Notes under the pieces: generated by a model
Databases searched by the model: none
What the model was told of the DNA's origin: nothing
Seen by the model: the letters and a program-made list of their open reading frames with translations, nothing else
Assembly: GCF_000344135.1 (NCBI RefSeq)
Contig: NZ_BAOP01000038.1
Location: forward strand, 1-43,684
Direction: 5' to 3'
DNA length: 43,684 bases
DNA from: Gordonia malaquae NBRC 108250
GTDB lineage: Bacteria > Actinomycetota > Actinomycetes > Mycobacteriales > Mycobacteriaceae
Shown: positions 26,121 to 35,084 of the stretch, one piece after another
How the letters are laid out: every line of letters begins with the position of its first letter
Position numbering within the stretch: position 1 is the stretch's first letter
Position numbers and translations under genes: made by a program

Positions 26121-27064
26121 TACGCCAGACCTCCTTCGACCGCTGCGCGCTGTGCGAGTTCGCGGGACGCGTCCAAGTAACTCATTGATCCACGTGAACC
26201 CGGATCGTACTCGATGATCGTCATCCCGAAGCCCGGAGCTTCCGACACCTTCACGCTCCGGGGGATAATCGTCGACAGCACCTTGTCACCGAAGTGTCCG
26301 CGGACTTCAGCGGCCACCTGATCGGCCAGCTTGGTGCGTCCGTCGTACATCGTGAGAAGGATCGTCGAGACGTGCAGTTCTTTGTTGAGGTGCGCCTGGA
26401 CGAGTTCGATGTTCCGTAGCAACTGGCCGACTCCTTCCAGCGCGTAGTACTCGCACTGGATTGGAATCAGGACTTCGCGTGCCGCCACCATCGCGTTCAC
26501 GGTCAACAGACCGAGCGAAGGAGGGCAATCGATCAGGACGTAGTCGATGCCGAGCTCAGCCAACACGTCGTGATCCAACGCGTTGCGGAGTCGACTCTCA
26601 CGAGCGACCACGGACACCAGCTCGATCTCTGCACCCGCAAGGTCCAAGGTGGACGGCACACAGTAGAGCCGTTCGTTGGCGGGAGAACGCTGAATGGCGT
26701 CGCGCAGCGACACGTCGTCGAGCAGCATCTCGTACACCGAGGCGATGCCAGGCTGACGATGATCGATGCCTAGGGCAGTGCTGGCGTTGCCCTGCGGATC
26801 GAGGTCGATCACAAGCACACCGAGTCCGTGGATCGCGAGGCCTGCGGCGAGGTTCACGGCCGACGTGGTCTTACCGACGCCGCCCTTCTGATTCGCAACG
26901 GTCATGATCCGCGGACGTGCCGGGCGGGGGAGGGTACCGGTGCCACCGGGGGTCAGCACCTGACTGGCGCGCTCGGCAGCTGCGGCGATCGGAGTATCCC
27001 CGTACGGCTGCGCCTGGGGAACGGACGGCGTTTCACGTGAAACAGAGGGTTCGTAGTGGGGCAC
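26120..27064 (-). CDS. parA: Chromosome partitioning ATPase ParA
   Basis: A 314-residue Walker ATPase that moves ParB-bound origins. The deviant Walker A is [15 protein letters not shown] at about residue 60, the A' motif is [16 protein letters not shown], and Walker B is [21 protein letters not shown] 27064 is chosen because AAAGGAG stands seven bases before it and the upstream frame overlaps rsmG. With this start, parS site 4 falls within the first codons, encoding V-S-R-E-T. It is followed by parB with a one-base overlap. rsmG ends 61 bp upstream on the same strand. Confidence 0.95.
   Translation of the reverse strand: MPHYEPSVSRETPSVPQAQPYGDTPIAAAAERASQVLTPGGTGTLPRPARPRIMTVANQKGGVGKTTSAVNLAAGLAIHGLGVLVIDLDPQGNASTALGIDHRQPGIASVYEMLLDDVSLRDAIQRSPANERLYCVPSTLDLAGAEIELVSVVARESRLRNALDHDVLAELGIDYVLIDCPPSLGLLTVNAMVAAREVLIPIQCEYYALEGVGQLLRNIELVQAHLNKELHVSTILLTMYDGRTKLADQVAAEVRGHFGDKVLSTIIPRSVKVSEAPGFGMTIIEYDPGSRGSMSYLDASRELAQRAAVEGGLA
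27029..27044. promoter_or_regulatory. parS site 4, inside the 5' end of parA
   Basis: CGTTTCACGTGAAACA contains the perfect 14-mer GTTTCACGTGAAAC. It lies about 20 bp into parA, so bound ParB could affect parAB expression. Confidence 0.92.
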
Positions 27065-27125
27065 CCCGGAGCTCCTTTTGTCGTTGCTTCCATTGTGCGC
27101 CCTGCGTCGAAAGGACACCAATTCT

Positions 27126-27842
27126 CTATCGCTTCCGCTTCGCACGACGCGCGGCTCGGCGTGCAGCAGCGATGTCACTCGCGAGCTCCACCCTAGTTCC
27201 GGTGAGTAGAGTCGTCGGTTCGTCCAGTACATCTACTCCGCATTGAGACACCCTCAGATCAGCGAGCCCAGCCTTTCGAACTGCGTCACGATCTCGTTCG
27301 ATCTCGTCCACGACCGAGCGACCCTTCAATGCCACCAGACTGCCGCCGACCTTGATCAACGGCGCCGACCAACCGGCGAGACGAGCAAGGGGAGCGACTG
27401 CTCGAGACGTCACGATGTCTGCGGTGCCGACCGTGGACACGATCGCCTTCTCTTCTGCACGACCGCGGACCACCGTCACGTTGTCGAGCCCGAGCTCCGC
27501 AACCACTTCGTCCAAGAATGTCGTTCGGCGAAGGAGCGGCTCGATCAAAGTAATCGACACGTGACGTTTCGCGATGGCAAGGGGAATGCCCGGCAATCCC
27601 GCGCCCGATCCGATGTCGAACACCGTCGAACCATCGTCGATCACCTCTCCGAGCACACCGCAGTTCAGGATGTGTCGGGTCCACAGCCGCGACACTTCAC
27701 TCGGTCCGATCAGCCCGCGAAGGACGCCTTCTTCCGTGAGCATTCGAGCGTAGCCCTCGGCCAGATCGAGTCGGTCACCGAAGACCTCAGTCGCGCTCGC
27801 CGGTGTCGGCTCACAGTCGATCGCCGCTTGTTCGTCTGTCAT
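27126..27842 (-). CDS. rsmG: 16S rRNA (guanine-527-N7)-methyltransferase RsmG (GidB)
   Basis: Methylates G527 of 16S rRNA using S-adenosylmethionine; loss gives low-level streptomycin resistance in related bacteria. With ATG 27842 the product has 238 residues. The SAM motif is VFDIGSGAGLPGIPLAI, followed by ITLIEPLLRRTTFLDEV, RGRAEE and SRAVAPL, all conserved in GidB. The C-terminus is Arg/Ala-rich. A longer in-frame GTG at 27881 gives MFHVKRGSSERGQ, formed by parS site 5; it has no ribosome binding site, whereas ATG 27842 has GGGGA four bases upstream. It lies between jag and parA on the same strand. Confidence 0.93.
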   Translation of the reverse strand: MTDEQAAIDCEPTPASATEVFGDRLDLAEGYARMLTEEGVLRGLIGPSEVSRLWTRHILNCGVLGEVIDDGSTVFDIGSGAGLPGIPLAIAKRHVSITLIEPLLRRTTFLDEVVAELGLDNVTVVRGRAEEKAIVSTVGTADIVTSRAVAPLARLAGWSAPLIKVGGSLVALKGRSVVDEIERDRDAVRKAGLADLRVSQCGVDVLDEPTTLLTGTRVELASDIAAARRAARRAKRKR

Positions 27843-27864
27843 CTGTCCCCGTTCGCTACTTCCG

Positions 27865-27880
27865 CGTTTCACGTGAAACA
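27865..27880. promoter_or_regulatory. parS site 5, at the 5' end of rsmG
   Basis: CGTTTCACGTGAAACA with the perfect 14-mer GTTTCACGTGAAAC. It lies just before the rsmG ATG (or over the longer GTG start). Second perfect site of the cluster, 836 bp from site 4. Confidence 0.92.
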
Positions 27881-27919
27881 CGGTGAATCACATGCATGTC
27901 ATTCTCCCCTGTGAAACGA

Positions 27920-27951
27920 GAGAAGTCCCGGCCGGGTGGCCGGGACTTCTC
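27920..27951 (-). terminator. Intrinsic terminator after jag
   Basis: GAGAAGTCCCGGCC (27920-27933) pairs perfectly with GGCCGGGACTTCTC (27938-27951), with a four-base loop. On the minus strand CTCGTTTC follows. It ends the rpmH-rnpA-yidD-yidC-jag unit. Confidence 0.8.
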
Positions 27952-27976
27952 GATGCTCATGGGGGAGGGGAGTGGA

Positions 27977-28507
27977 TCACTCCTTGATGACGACGACGCG
28001 CCGCTTCGGCTCCGCCCCTTCACTCTCACTGTAGACACCATCGACGGCGGCCACGGCATCGTGAACGATCTTCCGTTCAAACGGGGTCATCGGATCGAGC
28101 GACTCACGACCCCCGGCGTCACCGTCCCGCACGCGCTCGGCGACCTCGGTGCCCAGTCGGGCAAGACGATCACGACGGTCGGCCCGCCAGCGACCGACGT
28201 CGAGCATCAGTCGGCTGCGGTCGCCCGTCGCCTGCTGCACCGCGAGACGGGTCAGCTCCTGAAGTGCGTCCAGCACTTCGCCGTCGCGACCGACCAACTT
28301 CGACAGATCCTTGCCTCCGTCGATGCTGACGATCGCACGATCACCGTCGACGTCGAGATCGATGTCGCCGTCGAAGTCGAGCACGTCGAGCAGCTGCTCG
28401 AGGTAGTCGCCCGCGATCTCGCCTTCTTCGACCAAACGGTCTTCTTCGTCGACCTCCTCGACGTCCACATCGGGCTCGACGGGCGCCTGCACAGCGTCTC
28501 CAGTCAT
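27977..28507 (-). CDS. jag: RNA-binding protein Jag (KhpB): KH and R3H domains
   Basis: A 176-residue RNA-binding protein. A strongly acidic N-terminus (residues ~10-35) replaces the longer Jag-N domain of Firmicutes. The KH domain (about 45-105) has the KLVGRDGEVLDALQELTRL loop. The R3H domain follows with MTPFERKIVHDAVAAV and a VVVIKE end. KhpB proteins bind many RNAs and affect cell elongation; here it is the last gene of the yidC unit, as in most Gram-positive bacteria. ATG 28507 has AGAGG upstream. Corresponds to Rv3920c. Confidence 0.93.
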   Translation of the reverse strand: MTGDAVQAPVEPDVDVEEVDEEDRLVEEGEIAGDYLEQLLDVLDFDGDIDLDVDGDRAIVSIDGGKDLSKLVGRDGEVLDALQELTRLAVQQATGDRSRLMLDVGRWRADRRDRLARLGTEVAERVRDGDAGGRESLDPMTPFERKIVHDAVAAVDGVYSESEGAEPKRRVVVIKE

Positions 28508-28558
28508 GGTTGTACCTCTATCTGTCTTGACGAAAAAGTTCTGGTGGGGCGAAGCGGC

Positions 28559-29689
28559 TCAGCGCTTGCGGCCCTGCTTGTTCTTCTTGTTGCGCTTGTT
28601 GCCGGCCTGCTTGGCGCCGCCGGGCTTGTTCGCGGGGCGCTGGCCGGGAGCAGGCTTCTTCGGCGCCTCGTCAACGACGGTCTCCGTCTTCTTCGTGAGA
28701 TCGGTCTTCTTCTCGACCTCGACTGTCTCGTCGACGACATGTTTCGTCTTGGCACCGGGCTTCGCACCGGGCTTCGGGGCGTTGGCCTTGTTGCGCTCTT
28801 CCTTGGCGAGCTTGGCCTCTTCCTCTTCTTTCGCCATACGGCCGAACACGATGTGCTGCTGGGCGTAGGTCCAGAGGTTGTTGCTTACCCAGTAGATGAG
28901 GATGGCGACGGGGAAGAACGGACCGGTCACGAGGATGCCCAGCGGGAAGACGTACAGCGCGAGCTTGTTCATGATGCGCGTCTGCGGGTTGTCGGCAGCC
29001 TCAGCTGTCTGACGTGCGACCGAGGCGCGGGAGTTCATGTGCGTCGCGATCGAGGCGACGATCATCAGCGGAACGACGACAAAGGCGATCTGCCAGCGTG
29101 TGAAGTCAATGGCGCCGCCGGGTTCGACGAACGCCTTGAACTGCTCCACCGGCTCGGTGATGTACGACGACAGCGGAACACCGAACAGGCGAGCATCAAG
29201 GAAGTTCGCGACCTGATCGGGGCTGAACGCATAGTTCCCGATCGAGCGGGTCTCCTCAGCGGTCATAGCGTGGCTCGGTGCACCGAACGGCATCGCGGTT
29301 CCGGCGCCCATGCGGTTGAACGAGCGGAGGACGTGGAACAGACCGATGAACACGGGGATCTGCATGAACATCGGGAGGCAGCCGAGGAGCGGGTTGAAGC
29401 CGTGCTCCTTCTGGAGCTTCTGCATCTCCTCGGTCATCTTGACCCGGTCGTTGGCGTACTTCTTGCGAATCGCCTGCATCTGCGGGTTGATTTCCTGCAT
29501 CTGCTTCGTCGTGCGGATCTGCTTGACGAACGGCTTGTACAGGATCGCACGGAGCGAGAAGACCAGGAAGACCACCGACAGCGCCCATGCGACGCCGTCG
29601 CCGCCGGGAGTGTTCGGTGTCAGGTGGTCGAACAGCCAGTGCCAGACCCACATGATCCAGGACACCGGGTAGTAGATGAAGTTGAGCAC
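28559..29689 (-). CDS. yidC: Membrane protein insertase YidC
   Basis: Inserts proteins into the cytoplasmic membrane, alone or with Sec. The 376-residue product lacks the large periplasmic domain of Gram-negative YidC. Five hydrophobic segments are seen, with the conserved [20 protein letters not shown] (the hydrophilic-groove arginine region), [21 protein letters not shown] and [21 protein letters not shown]. The tail from about residue 290 is long and charged, ending [17 protein letters not shown], which probably contacts the ribosome. GTG 29689 is the only suitable start, 13 bp after the yidD stop. Confidence 0.97.
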   Translation of the reverse strand: MLNFIYYPVSWIMWVWHWLFDHLTPNTPGGDGVAWALSVVFLVFSLRAILYKPFVKQIRTTKQMQEINPQMQAIRKKYANDRVKMTEEMQKLQKEHGFNPLLGCLPMFMQIPVFIGLFHVLRSFNRMGAGTAMPFGAPSHAMTAEETRSIGNYAFSPDQVANFLDARLFGVPLSSYITEPVEQFKAFVEPGGAIDFTRWQIAFVVVPLMIVASIATHMNSRASVARQTAEAADNPQTRIMNKLALYVFPLGILVTGPFFPVAILIYWVSNNLWTYAQQHIVFGRMAKEEEEAKLAKEERNKANAPKPGAKPGAKTKHVVDETVEVEKKTDLTKKTETVVDEAPKKPAPGQRPANKPGGAKQAGNKRNKKNKQGRKR

Positions 29690-29702
29690 GGCTCAATGAC
29701 CC

Positions 29703-29996
29703 CTATCTGATGACGACGCCGCGGCGTCGCTGGTGGAAAGCGTGGAGGGGACCGTTCTCCGGCACCGGGTCGTAACCGGGCTTGTGCCATGGTCCGCATT
29801 TGAGCAGTCGCCAGACCGACAGCACTGAACCCCAAAAGAATCCGTGCTTGGTCAAGGCTTCAACTGCGTAGCCACTGCACGTCGGCTCGAACCGACACGT
29901 GGGCATGCGAGTGGGAGAGATCCAAGTCCGGTACAGCTCGACCACGAAGATCAGCGACCGTCGAGGGAGCGAGTACAGACTGCGAAAGAACGTCAT
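29703..29996 (-). CDS. yidD: Membrane protein insertion efficiency factor YidD
   Basis: A 97-residue YidD protein. The amphipathic N-terminus is followed by LIFVVELYRTWISPTRMPTC and then RFEPTCSGYAVEALTKHG, the family signature with its cysteines. The block RLLKCGPWHKPGYDPVP closes the domain. YidD aids YidC-dependent insertion at the inner face of the membrane. Its ATG overlaps the rnpA stop by 4 bp (ATGA), so translation is coupled. Confidence 0.96.
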   Translation of the reverse strand: MTFFRSLYSLPRRSLIFVVELYRTWISPTRMPTCRFEPTCSGYAVEALTKHGFFWGSVLSVWRLLKCGPWHKPGYDPVPENGPLHAFHQRRRGVVIR

Positions 29997-30406
29997 GAGG
30001 AAGAACCTGCCCGCGCGAACGCCTTCTGCGCCTTCGGGTGGGCGAATCCAGCCCGGAGTTGAGCAGCGAGTTCATCGGTCGACCGGGTCGCGATCGACGG
30101 GAACGCACGGAGGACGACAAATGTCTCCGGGTTCTCGAGCTCAGGACGGATCTGGGCGAAGGCGTGCCGAAGACGCCGAGCGACGCGATGACGGACGACG
30201 GCGTTGCCGACCTTCTTCGAGACGATCAGCCCGAGCCAGGGCCCACCGTGAAGCGCGACATCGGCCCGCAGACCGGTGGAGTCCGGCCACTGGGCGCCGA
30301 CAGGCGCGAGATGAATCACCAGATCACGCGCCGAAACCCGCACACCGGAACCCAGTGTGCGGGTGAAGTCGGATCTCGTGGAGATCCGCCTGGAGTCGGC
30401 AGTCAC
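29993..30406 (-). CDS. rnpA: Ribonuclease P protein component
   Basis: The 137-residue basic subunit of RNase P, which helps the RNA subunit trim tRNA 5' leaders. The N-terminus ISTRSDFTRTLGSGVRVSAR is standard. The RNR-type motif is SKKVGNAVVRHRVARRLR, with histidine in the place of the usual N in the second R-N-R position. The end is HPKAQKAFARAGSSS. GTG 30406 is the start; an in-frame TGA lies just two codons upstream, so no longer form is possible. It follows rpmH after 28 bp. Confidence 0.95.
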   Translation of the reverse strand: MTADSRRISTRSDFTRTLGSGVRVSARDLVIHLAPVGAQWPDSTGLRADVALHGGPWLGLIVSKKVGNAVVRHRVARRLRHAFAQIRPELENPETFVVLRAFPSIATRSTDELAAQLRAGFAHPKAQKAFARAGSSS

Positions 30407-30434
30407 CGATCAGCGCGATCGGAGGCGCGCCGAA

Positions 30435-30578
30435 TCAGGCGGTCAGCTTGGCGCGGCCCTTGGAACGACGGCCGTTCACGATGGCGCGGCCGGCGCGGGT
30501 ACGCATGCGCAGACGGAAACCGTGCACACGAGCGCGACGACGGTTGTTGGGCTGGAAAGTACGCTTCCCCTTAGCCAC
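30435..30578 (-). CDS. rpmH: 50S ribosomal protein L34
   Basis: The 47-residue basic ribosomal protein, beginning [21 protein letters not shown] and ending [12 protein letters not shown], full length for the family. GTG 30578 is the start; a GAGGAG ribosome binding site lies six bases upstream. It is the first gene of the rpmH-rnpA-yidD-yidC-jag operon and divergent from dnaA, the universal bacterial arrangement. Confidence 0.98.
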   Translation of the reverse strand: MAKGKRTFQPNNRRRARVHGFRLRMRTRAGRAIVNGRRSKGRAKLTA

Positions 30579-30683
30579 TGGGTACTCCTCGGGTCGAAAC
30601 TGCAGGTGGTCCTCGGCCCATGCCCACCTGCGCGGTCTCATCCCACAAGGAATGACCAGCAAGCGTGCTTGGGCGACCCTCCG

Positions 30684-30712
30684 AGACTACTCAGAGCCGC
30701 CTCCCGAATCAA
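30684..30712 (-). promoter_or_regulatory. Promoter of the rpmH operon
   Basis: On the minus strand TTGATT (30712-30707) and TAGTCT (30689-30684) are separated by exactly 17 bases, a good housekeeping promoter. Transcription would start near 30677, leaving a leader of about 100 bases before rpmH. Confidence 0.7.
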
Positions 30713-30763
30713 ACCGCTCCCCACCAGGCTCGATCCGTCCCCGTGGAATTACAGCCTTGGGAT

Positions 30764-30861
30764 TTGTTCACAGGTTTGTCCACAGATGTGGACAACTGTG
30801 TGGAGAAGTTCGCATCGGCGTCGGCGTTCATGGCACGCTTTAACCCTGTGCCTGTGGACAA
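30764..30861. promoter_or_regulatory. DnaA-box cluster in the rpmH-dnaA spacer
   Basis: The 302-bp spacer 30579-30880 holds TTGTTCACA (30764-30772), TTGTCCACA (30776-30784), inverted TGTGGACAA (30787-30795) and inverted TGTGGACAA (30853-30861). The second and third form a head-to-head pair two bases apart. They suit autoregulation of dnaA and may be part of the origin. No clear dnaA -10 was seen. Confidence 0.85.
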
Positions 30862-30880
30862 ACCAGTGAGGGGGCGAGGG

Positions 30881-32398
30881 ATGCCGAGCGATCGGGAATC
30901 GTTCAACGATGTGTGGGGCAAGGTCGTCGCTGAACTGACCGATGGAACGGGACCCCAAGGTGCGCAGCCGCTTTCGCGCATGCAAAAGGCCTGGCTGTCG
31001 TTGGTTCAGCCGTTGACGATGACCGAGGGCTTTGCACTGCTCGCCGTCCCGACACCACTTGTTCAGGAGCAGATCGAGCGCGATCTGCGCGACCTGATCC
31101 GCGCCACCTTGAACCGTCATCTCGACCAGACTGTGGATATCGCGGTCCGCGTCGCCGAACCGCAAGAGGTCGCGCCGGCGCCTGTGGAGACCATGGGGAC
31201 AACCTCTCCCGTCACACCAGTAACACCAGTGACCGATGCCACACCGTCAGGTCAGTTCGCGTCGCTCAATTACGACGATCAACCGACTCAAGGCCCACAT
31301 CCCGGGCCTCGTGAGTGGACCACCTACTTCTCTGATCGCGACGTCGCTACGCCCGCGGAGAGCAGCACCACTTCGCTGCATCCGCGGTACACCTTTGACA
31401 CTTTTGTCATCGGCGCGTCGAACCGCTTCGCGCATGCATCCGCGGTGGCCGTCGCCGAGAACCCGGCTCGGGCGTACAACCCCCTGTTCATCTGGGGTGA
31501 GTCCGGTCTGGGCAAGACCCACCTTCTTCATGCGGCAGGCCACTACGCTCAGCGGCTGTACCCGGGCATGCGCGTGAAGTACGTGTCGACCGAAGAGTTC
31601 ACGAACGACTTCATCAACTCGCTGCGTGACGACCGTCGTGCCGTGTTCAAGCGGCGCTACCGCGACATCGACATGCTGCTCATCGACGACATCCAGTTCC
31701 TGGAGGGTCGCGAGGGCATCCAGGAGGAGTTCTTCCACACGTTCAACACGCTGCACAACGCGAACAAGCAGATCGTGGTGTCGTCGGACCGTCCGCCGAA
31801 GCAGCTGGCCACGCTCGAAGACCGACTCCGCACCCGATTCGAGTGGGGCCTGATCACCGACGTCCAGCCGCCGGATCTCGAGACGCGGATCGCGATCCTT
31901 CGCAAGAAGGCGCAGATGGACAAGCTTGCAGCGCCGGACGACGTACTCGAGCTCATCGCCTCGAAGATCGAACGCAACATCCGCGAACTCGAAGGCGCCC
32001 TGATCAGGGTGACGGCGTTCGCATCGCTGCAGAACGCCGAACTCGACCGTTCTCTGGCCGAAGTGGTTCTCAAGGCGCTCATGCCCGACGACGGGTCGAT
32101 CGAGATCAGCGCCGCCAGCATTCTCGCGATCTCCGCGGAGTATTTCGACATCTCGATCGAGGATCTGCGCGGGCCCAGCAAGGTCCGCAACGTGACCCAG
32201 GCCAGACAGATCGCCATGTATCTGTGCCGTGAGCTCACCGATCTGTCGTTGCCGAAGATCGGCGAGGCGTTCGACCGCGATCACACGACCGTCATGCACG
32301 CGGTCAAGAAGATCAACAAGGAGATGCCCGAGCGGCCGAAGGTCTATGACCACGTCCAGGAACTCACCGCGCGTGTGAAGCAGCGCGCGAACCGTTGA
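30881..32398 (+). CDS. dnaA: Chromosomal replication initiator DnaA
   Basis: Binds DnaA boxes and melts oriC. The 505-residue product has domain I (residues 1-85), a variable Pro/Thr linker (~95-165), and the AAA+ domain with Walker [14 protein letters not shown] near 205, Walker [13 protein letters not shown] near 265, sensor I VVSSDRPP and sensor [11 protein letters not shown]. The C-terminal helix-turn-helix has the DnaA signature [20 protein letters not shown] near 460. ATG 30881 is chosen: GAGGGGGCGAGGG precedes it and [16 protein letters not shown] is a normal DnaA start; the in-frame GTG codons upstream fall in DnaA-box sequence. oriC lies immediately downstream. Confidence 0.98.
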   Translation: MPSDRESFNDVWGKVVAELTDGTGPQGAQPLSRMQKAWLSLVQPLTMTEGFALLAVPTPLVQEQIERDLRDLIRATLNRHLDQTVDIAVRVAEPQEVAPAPVETMGTTSPVTPVTPVTDATPSGQFASLNYDDQPTQGPHPGPREWTTYFSDRDVATPAESSTTSLHPRYTFDTFVIGASNRFAHASAVAVAENPARAYNPLFIWGESGLGKTHLLHAAGHYAQRLYPGMRVKYVSTEEFTNDFINSLRDDRRAVFKRRYRDIDMLLIDDIQFLEGREGIQEEFFHTFNTLHNANKQIVVSSDRPPKQLATLEDRLRTRFEWGLITDVQPPDLETRIAILRKKAQMDKLAAPDDVLELIASKIERNIRELEGALIRVTAFASLQNAELDRSLAEVVLKALMPDDGSIEISAASILAISAEYFDISIEDLRGPSKVRNVTQARQIAMYLCRELTDLSLPKIGEAFDRDHTTVMHAVKKINKEMPERPKVYDHVQELTARVKQRANR

Positions 32399-32914
32399 CC
32401 CTCAAGTGACCCACCAGAGTTGTCGCCAGTCGCCCCGGCACGTGTTCCCGTGTGTCGTCACCGGCGTGTCGCTCCTACAAAACCCCAGGTGCGCTTCGCC
32501 GACACCCTGTGGACAACTTGGTGACCACTGGCCGGAAAGTTGTGCACAGGAGTTGTGCACACTGTGGATAAATATCGGCGTCCACAGGGGCACAGATTTG
32601 TCCACAGGCGCCGTCCTTTCCGGTTCCACACGGCTAGGCACCGCATGACCTGCGATTACGACGGTTGTCCACAGATTTCACAGGCCCTACTACTACTTAG
32701 AATTTCTTTCTAGAGATCTTCCTTTAAAAGTAGGAGTGTGGATGCACAGCTCCACCGACTCCCGACCCGTCGCCGGGGTGCCCCAAATCCCACGGGTGTT
32801 GCGACCACCCACGGTGGTCGCTCTAAAGTGGGATTCATCGCGGCACTTGACGTGCCACCGGGCTTCGCACAACCGTGCTCCAGGGCCGAACCAGCAGAAG
32901 GGCAATCACCGCTG
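32399..32914. other. oriC: dnaA-dnaN spacer with DnaA boxes, DnaA-trio-like motif and AT-rich segment
   Basis: 516 bp without a gene. DnaA boxes: TGTGGACAA (32508-32516), TTGTGCACA (32540-32548), TTGTGCACA (32553-32561), TGTGGATAA (32563-32571), TTGTCCACA (32598-32606), TTGTCCACA (32665-32673), plus weaker ones (GCGTCCACA at 32578, GATTTCACA at 32674). After the last box come GGCCC and then TACTACTACTTAG (32688-32700), resembling the DnaA-trio, followed by an AT-rich run to about 32732, the likely unwinding element. About 180 bp with no box precede dnaN; dnaN must be transcribed from here, but no promoter is clear. Confidence 0.93.
32688..32700. promoter_or_regulatory. DnaA-trio-like element next to the unwinding region
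   Basis: TACTACTACTTAG repeats the TAC/CTA triplet (TAG read on the other strand), as in the DnaA-trio of Bacillus subtilis on which DnaA filaments load to open DNA. It is bordered by GC-rich GGCCC on the left and AATTTCTTTCTAG on the right. Confidence 0.7.
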
Positions 32915-34117
32915 ATGAAGTTTCGTGTCGTGCGTGACGAGTTCGCCGACGCCGTCGCGTGGGTCGCCAGGAGCCTGCCGTCTCGTCCGCCCGTGCCGGT
33001 TCTCGGCTGTGTGGTCCTGACCGCGGGCGACGACGGCCTGCGTGTGTCCGGCTTCGACTACGAGGTCTCGGCAACACAGACGATCTCCGCTGAGGTCGCC
33101 GAATCCGGAAAGTCGCTGGTCTCGGGCAGACTGCTCGCCGACATCACCAAAGCGCTCCCGCACAAGCCCGTCGATGTGACCATCGACGGGAGCCGGGTCG
33201 CGATCTCGTGCGGCAGCTCCAAGTTCTCGCTTCCGACGATGCCCGTAGAGGATTACCCCGATCTGCCGGACGTACCGGAGACCACGGGAACCGTCCCGGC
33301 AGAGTTGTTCGCCGAAGCCGTCTCCCAGGTGGCCGTCGCCGCAGGCCGCGACGACACGCTGCCGATGCTCACGGGTGTTCGTGTCGAGATCGAGGGCGAC
33401 AAGGTCGTCCTCGCGGCCACCGACAGGTTCCGCCTCGCGGTCCGCGAACTGCAGTGGGCCCCAGCGGAATCCGGTGCGTCCGGTGCTGCGCTGGTCCCGG
33501 CGAAGACACTGTCCGAAGCGGCCAAGTCGGCCGGCTCGGATGCGACGGGAAGTGTCGAGCTCGCTTTCGGCTCGGTCCACGCGATCGGCTCCGACGGCAT
33601 CCTCGGCATCACGAACAACGCGAAGAAGACCACCACTCGACTCCTCGACGCCGAGTTCCCGAAGTTTCGTCAGCTGTTCCCGGCAGGCCACACATCGGTC
33701 GCCACCGTCGAGAGCGCCCCGCTGATCGAGGCCATCAAGCGTGTGGCGCTGGTCGCCGAGCGCGGTGCGCAGGTCCGGATGGACTTCAGTCGTGACGCGG
33801 TCATGTTGACCGCAGGCGGCGACGAAGCCGGCAAGGCCGAAGAAGAGTTGCCCGTCTCGTTCTACGGCGAGCCGATCATCATCGCGTTCAACCCGACGTA
33901 CCTGCTCGACGGCCTCGCAGCCATCGGCTCCTCGATCGTCGAGTTCGGATTCACCAACCCCGAGCCGGACGGCAGCGGACAGCGTCGCGCCGCCGTGCGT
34001 CCCGCAGTGCTGCGGCCCGCGTCGGGCGACGATCCTTCCGCGGACGAGTCCGGTCTGTATACAGCCCCGGACAGCGAGTTCAGCTACCTGCTCATGCCGG
34101 TCCGCCTGCCGGGCTGA
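32915..34117 (+). CDS. dnaN: DNA polymerase III subunit beta (sliding clamp)
   Basis: The ring-shaped processivity clamp. The 400-residue product begins [21 protein letters not shown] and has the three repeats of the clamp fold (about residues 1-125, 130-255, 260-400). The blocks [27 protein letters not shown] and [13 protein letters not shown] are family hallmarks, and the C-terminus [10 protein letters not shown] is the usual end that lines the hydrophobic partner pocket. ATG 32915 is chosen; an AGAAGG lies 14-19 bases upstream. The reading frame upstream runs through oriC and is not coding. Confidence 0.98.
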   Translation: MKFRVVRDEFADAVAWVARSLPSRPPVPVLGCVVLTAGDDGLRVSGFDYEVSATQTISAEVAESGKSLVSGRLLADITKALPHKPVDVTIDGSRVAISCGSSKFSLPTMPVEDYPDLPDVPETTGTVPAELFAEAVSQVAVAAGRDDTLPMLTGVRVEIEGDKVVLAATDRFRLAVRELQWAPAESGASGAALVPAKTLSEAAKSAGSDATGSVELAFGSVHAIGSDGILGITNNAKKTTTRLLDAEFPKFRQLFPAGHTSVATVESAPLIEAIKRVALVAERGAQVRMDFSRDAVMLTAGGDEAGKAEEELPVSFYGEPIIIAFNPTYLLDGLAAIGSSIVEFGFTNPEPDGSGQRRAAVRPAVLRPASGDDPSADESGLYTAPDSEFSYLLMPVRLPG

Positions 34118-34153
34118 CCTGCACACTCACCACGCCTGAAAGAGGATCTCACC

Positions 34154-35068
34154 ATGCAGCTCGGACTTGTCGGCCTCGGCAAAATGGGTGACAACATGCG
34201 GGCCCGCGTCAAGGCCGCAGGCCACGACGTGGTCGGCTACGACCCCCGTCCGGAAGTCTCCGACGTCGCCGACCTCGCCGGTCTCGTCGAAGCGCTCGAG
34301 GCGCCCCGCGTCGTGTGGTTGATGGTCCCGCACGGAGAGGTGACGCGTAACTCGGTCACCGAGCTCGCAGGCCTGCTCGAGCCCGGCGACGTGGTGATCG
34401 ACGGCGGCAACTCGCGTTTCACCGACGACCAGCCGCACGCCGAACTCCTCGCCGTGAAGGGGATCGGTTACCTCGACTGCGGCGTCTCCGGCGGCGTGTG
34501 GGGACGCGACAACGGCTACGCACTGATGGTCGGCGGCAGCAAGGACGACGTCGCGAAGGTCATGCCGATCTTCGACGCGCTGCGTCCTGAGGGACCGCGG
34601 GAGAACGGCTTCGTGCACGTCGGACCCGTCGGTGCAGGTCACTACGCAAAAATGGTGCACAACGGCATCGAGTACGGCCTGATGCACGCCTACGCCGAGG
34701 GATACGAGCTCCTCGACGCGGAGCCGCTCATCGAAGACGTCACCGGCACGCTCCGCGCCTGGACACAGGGCACAGTCGTCCGTTCGTGGCTCCTGGACCT
34801 GCTGGTTCGTGCACTCGACGAGGATCCGGGCCTGTCCGAGATCTCCGACTACACCACTGACTCCGGCGAAGGCCGCTGGACCGTCGAAGAGGCGATCCGC
34901 CATTCGGTCCCCGCGAACGTCATCTCCGCCGCACTCTTCGCGCGCTTCGCGTCGCGTCAGGAGACGTCGCCGGCTCTGAAAGCGGTGTCGGCACTGCGCA
35001 ACCAGTTCGGTGGACACGCCATGCGTGACGGTTCGGGCGCCAGCGTGGGCGAGACGTCCAAGCACTGA
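34154..35068 (+). CDS. gnd: 6-phosphogluconate dehydrogenase, decarboxylating (short form)
   Basis: Oxidises 6-phosphogluconate to ribulose-5-phosphate and CO2 in the pentose phosphate pathway. The 304-residue product is the short GndA/YqeC type, not the 470-residue form. The N-terminal Rossmann motif is [13 protein letters not shown]. Substrate motifs are [12 protein letters not shown], the [19 protein letters not shown] block, and the catalytic lysine segment [16 protein letters not shown]. It sits between dnaN and recF, a location shared with Streptomyces and M. smegmatis relatives but lost in M. tuberculosis. ATG 34154 has AGAGGAT upstream. Confidence 0.95.
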   Translation: MQLGLVGLGKMGDNMRARVKAAGHDVVGYDPRPEVSDVADLAGLVEALEAPRVVWLMVPHGEVTRNSVTELAGLLEPGDVVIDGGNSRFTDDQPHAELLAVKGIGYLDCGVSGGVWGRDNGYALMVGGSKDDVAKVMPIFDALRPEGPRENGFVHVGPVGAGHYAKMVHNGIEYGLMHAYAEGYELLDAEPLIEDVTGTLRAWTQGTVVRSWLLDLLVRALDEDPGLSEISDYTTDSGEGRWTVEEAIRHSVPANVISAALFARFASRQETSPALKAVSALRNQFGGHAMRDGSGASVGETSKH

Positions 35069-35084
35069 GGATTACGGATCACCG

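Noticed and set aside
26187..26200. GATCCACGTGAACC as a further parS site
   Set aside because: Three mismatches in the 14-base core, and it is ordinary coding sequence near the 3' end of parA.
27905..27919. CCCCTGTGAAACGA as parS beside rsmG
   Set aside because: Left half is not GTTTC; one half-site only.
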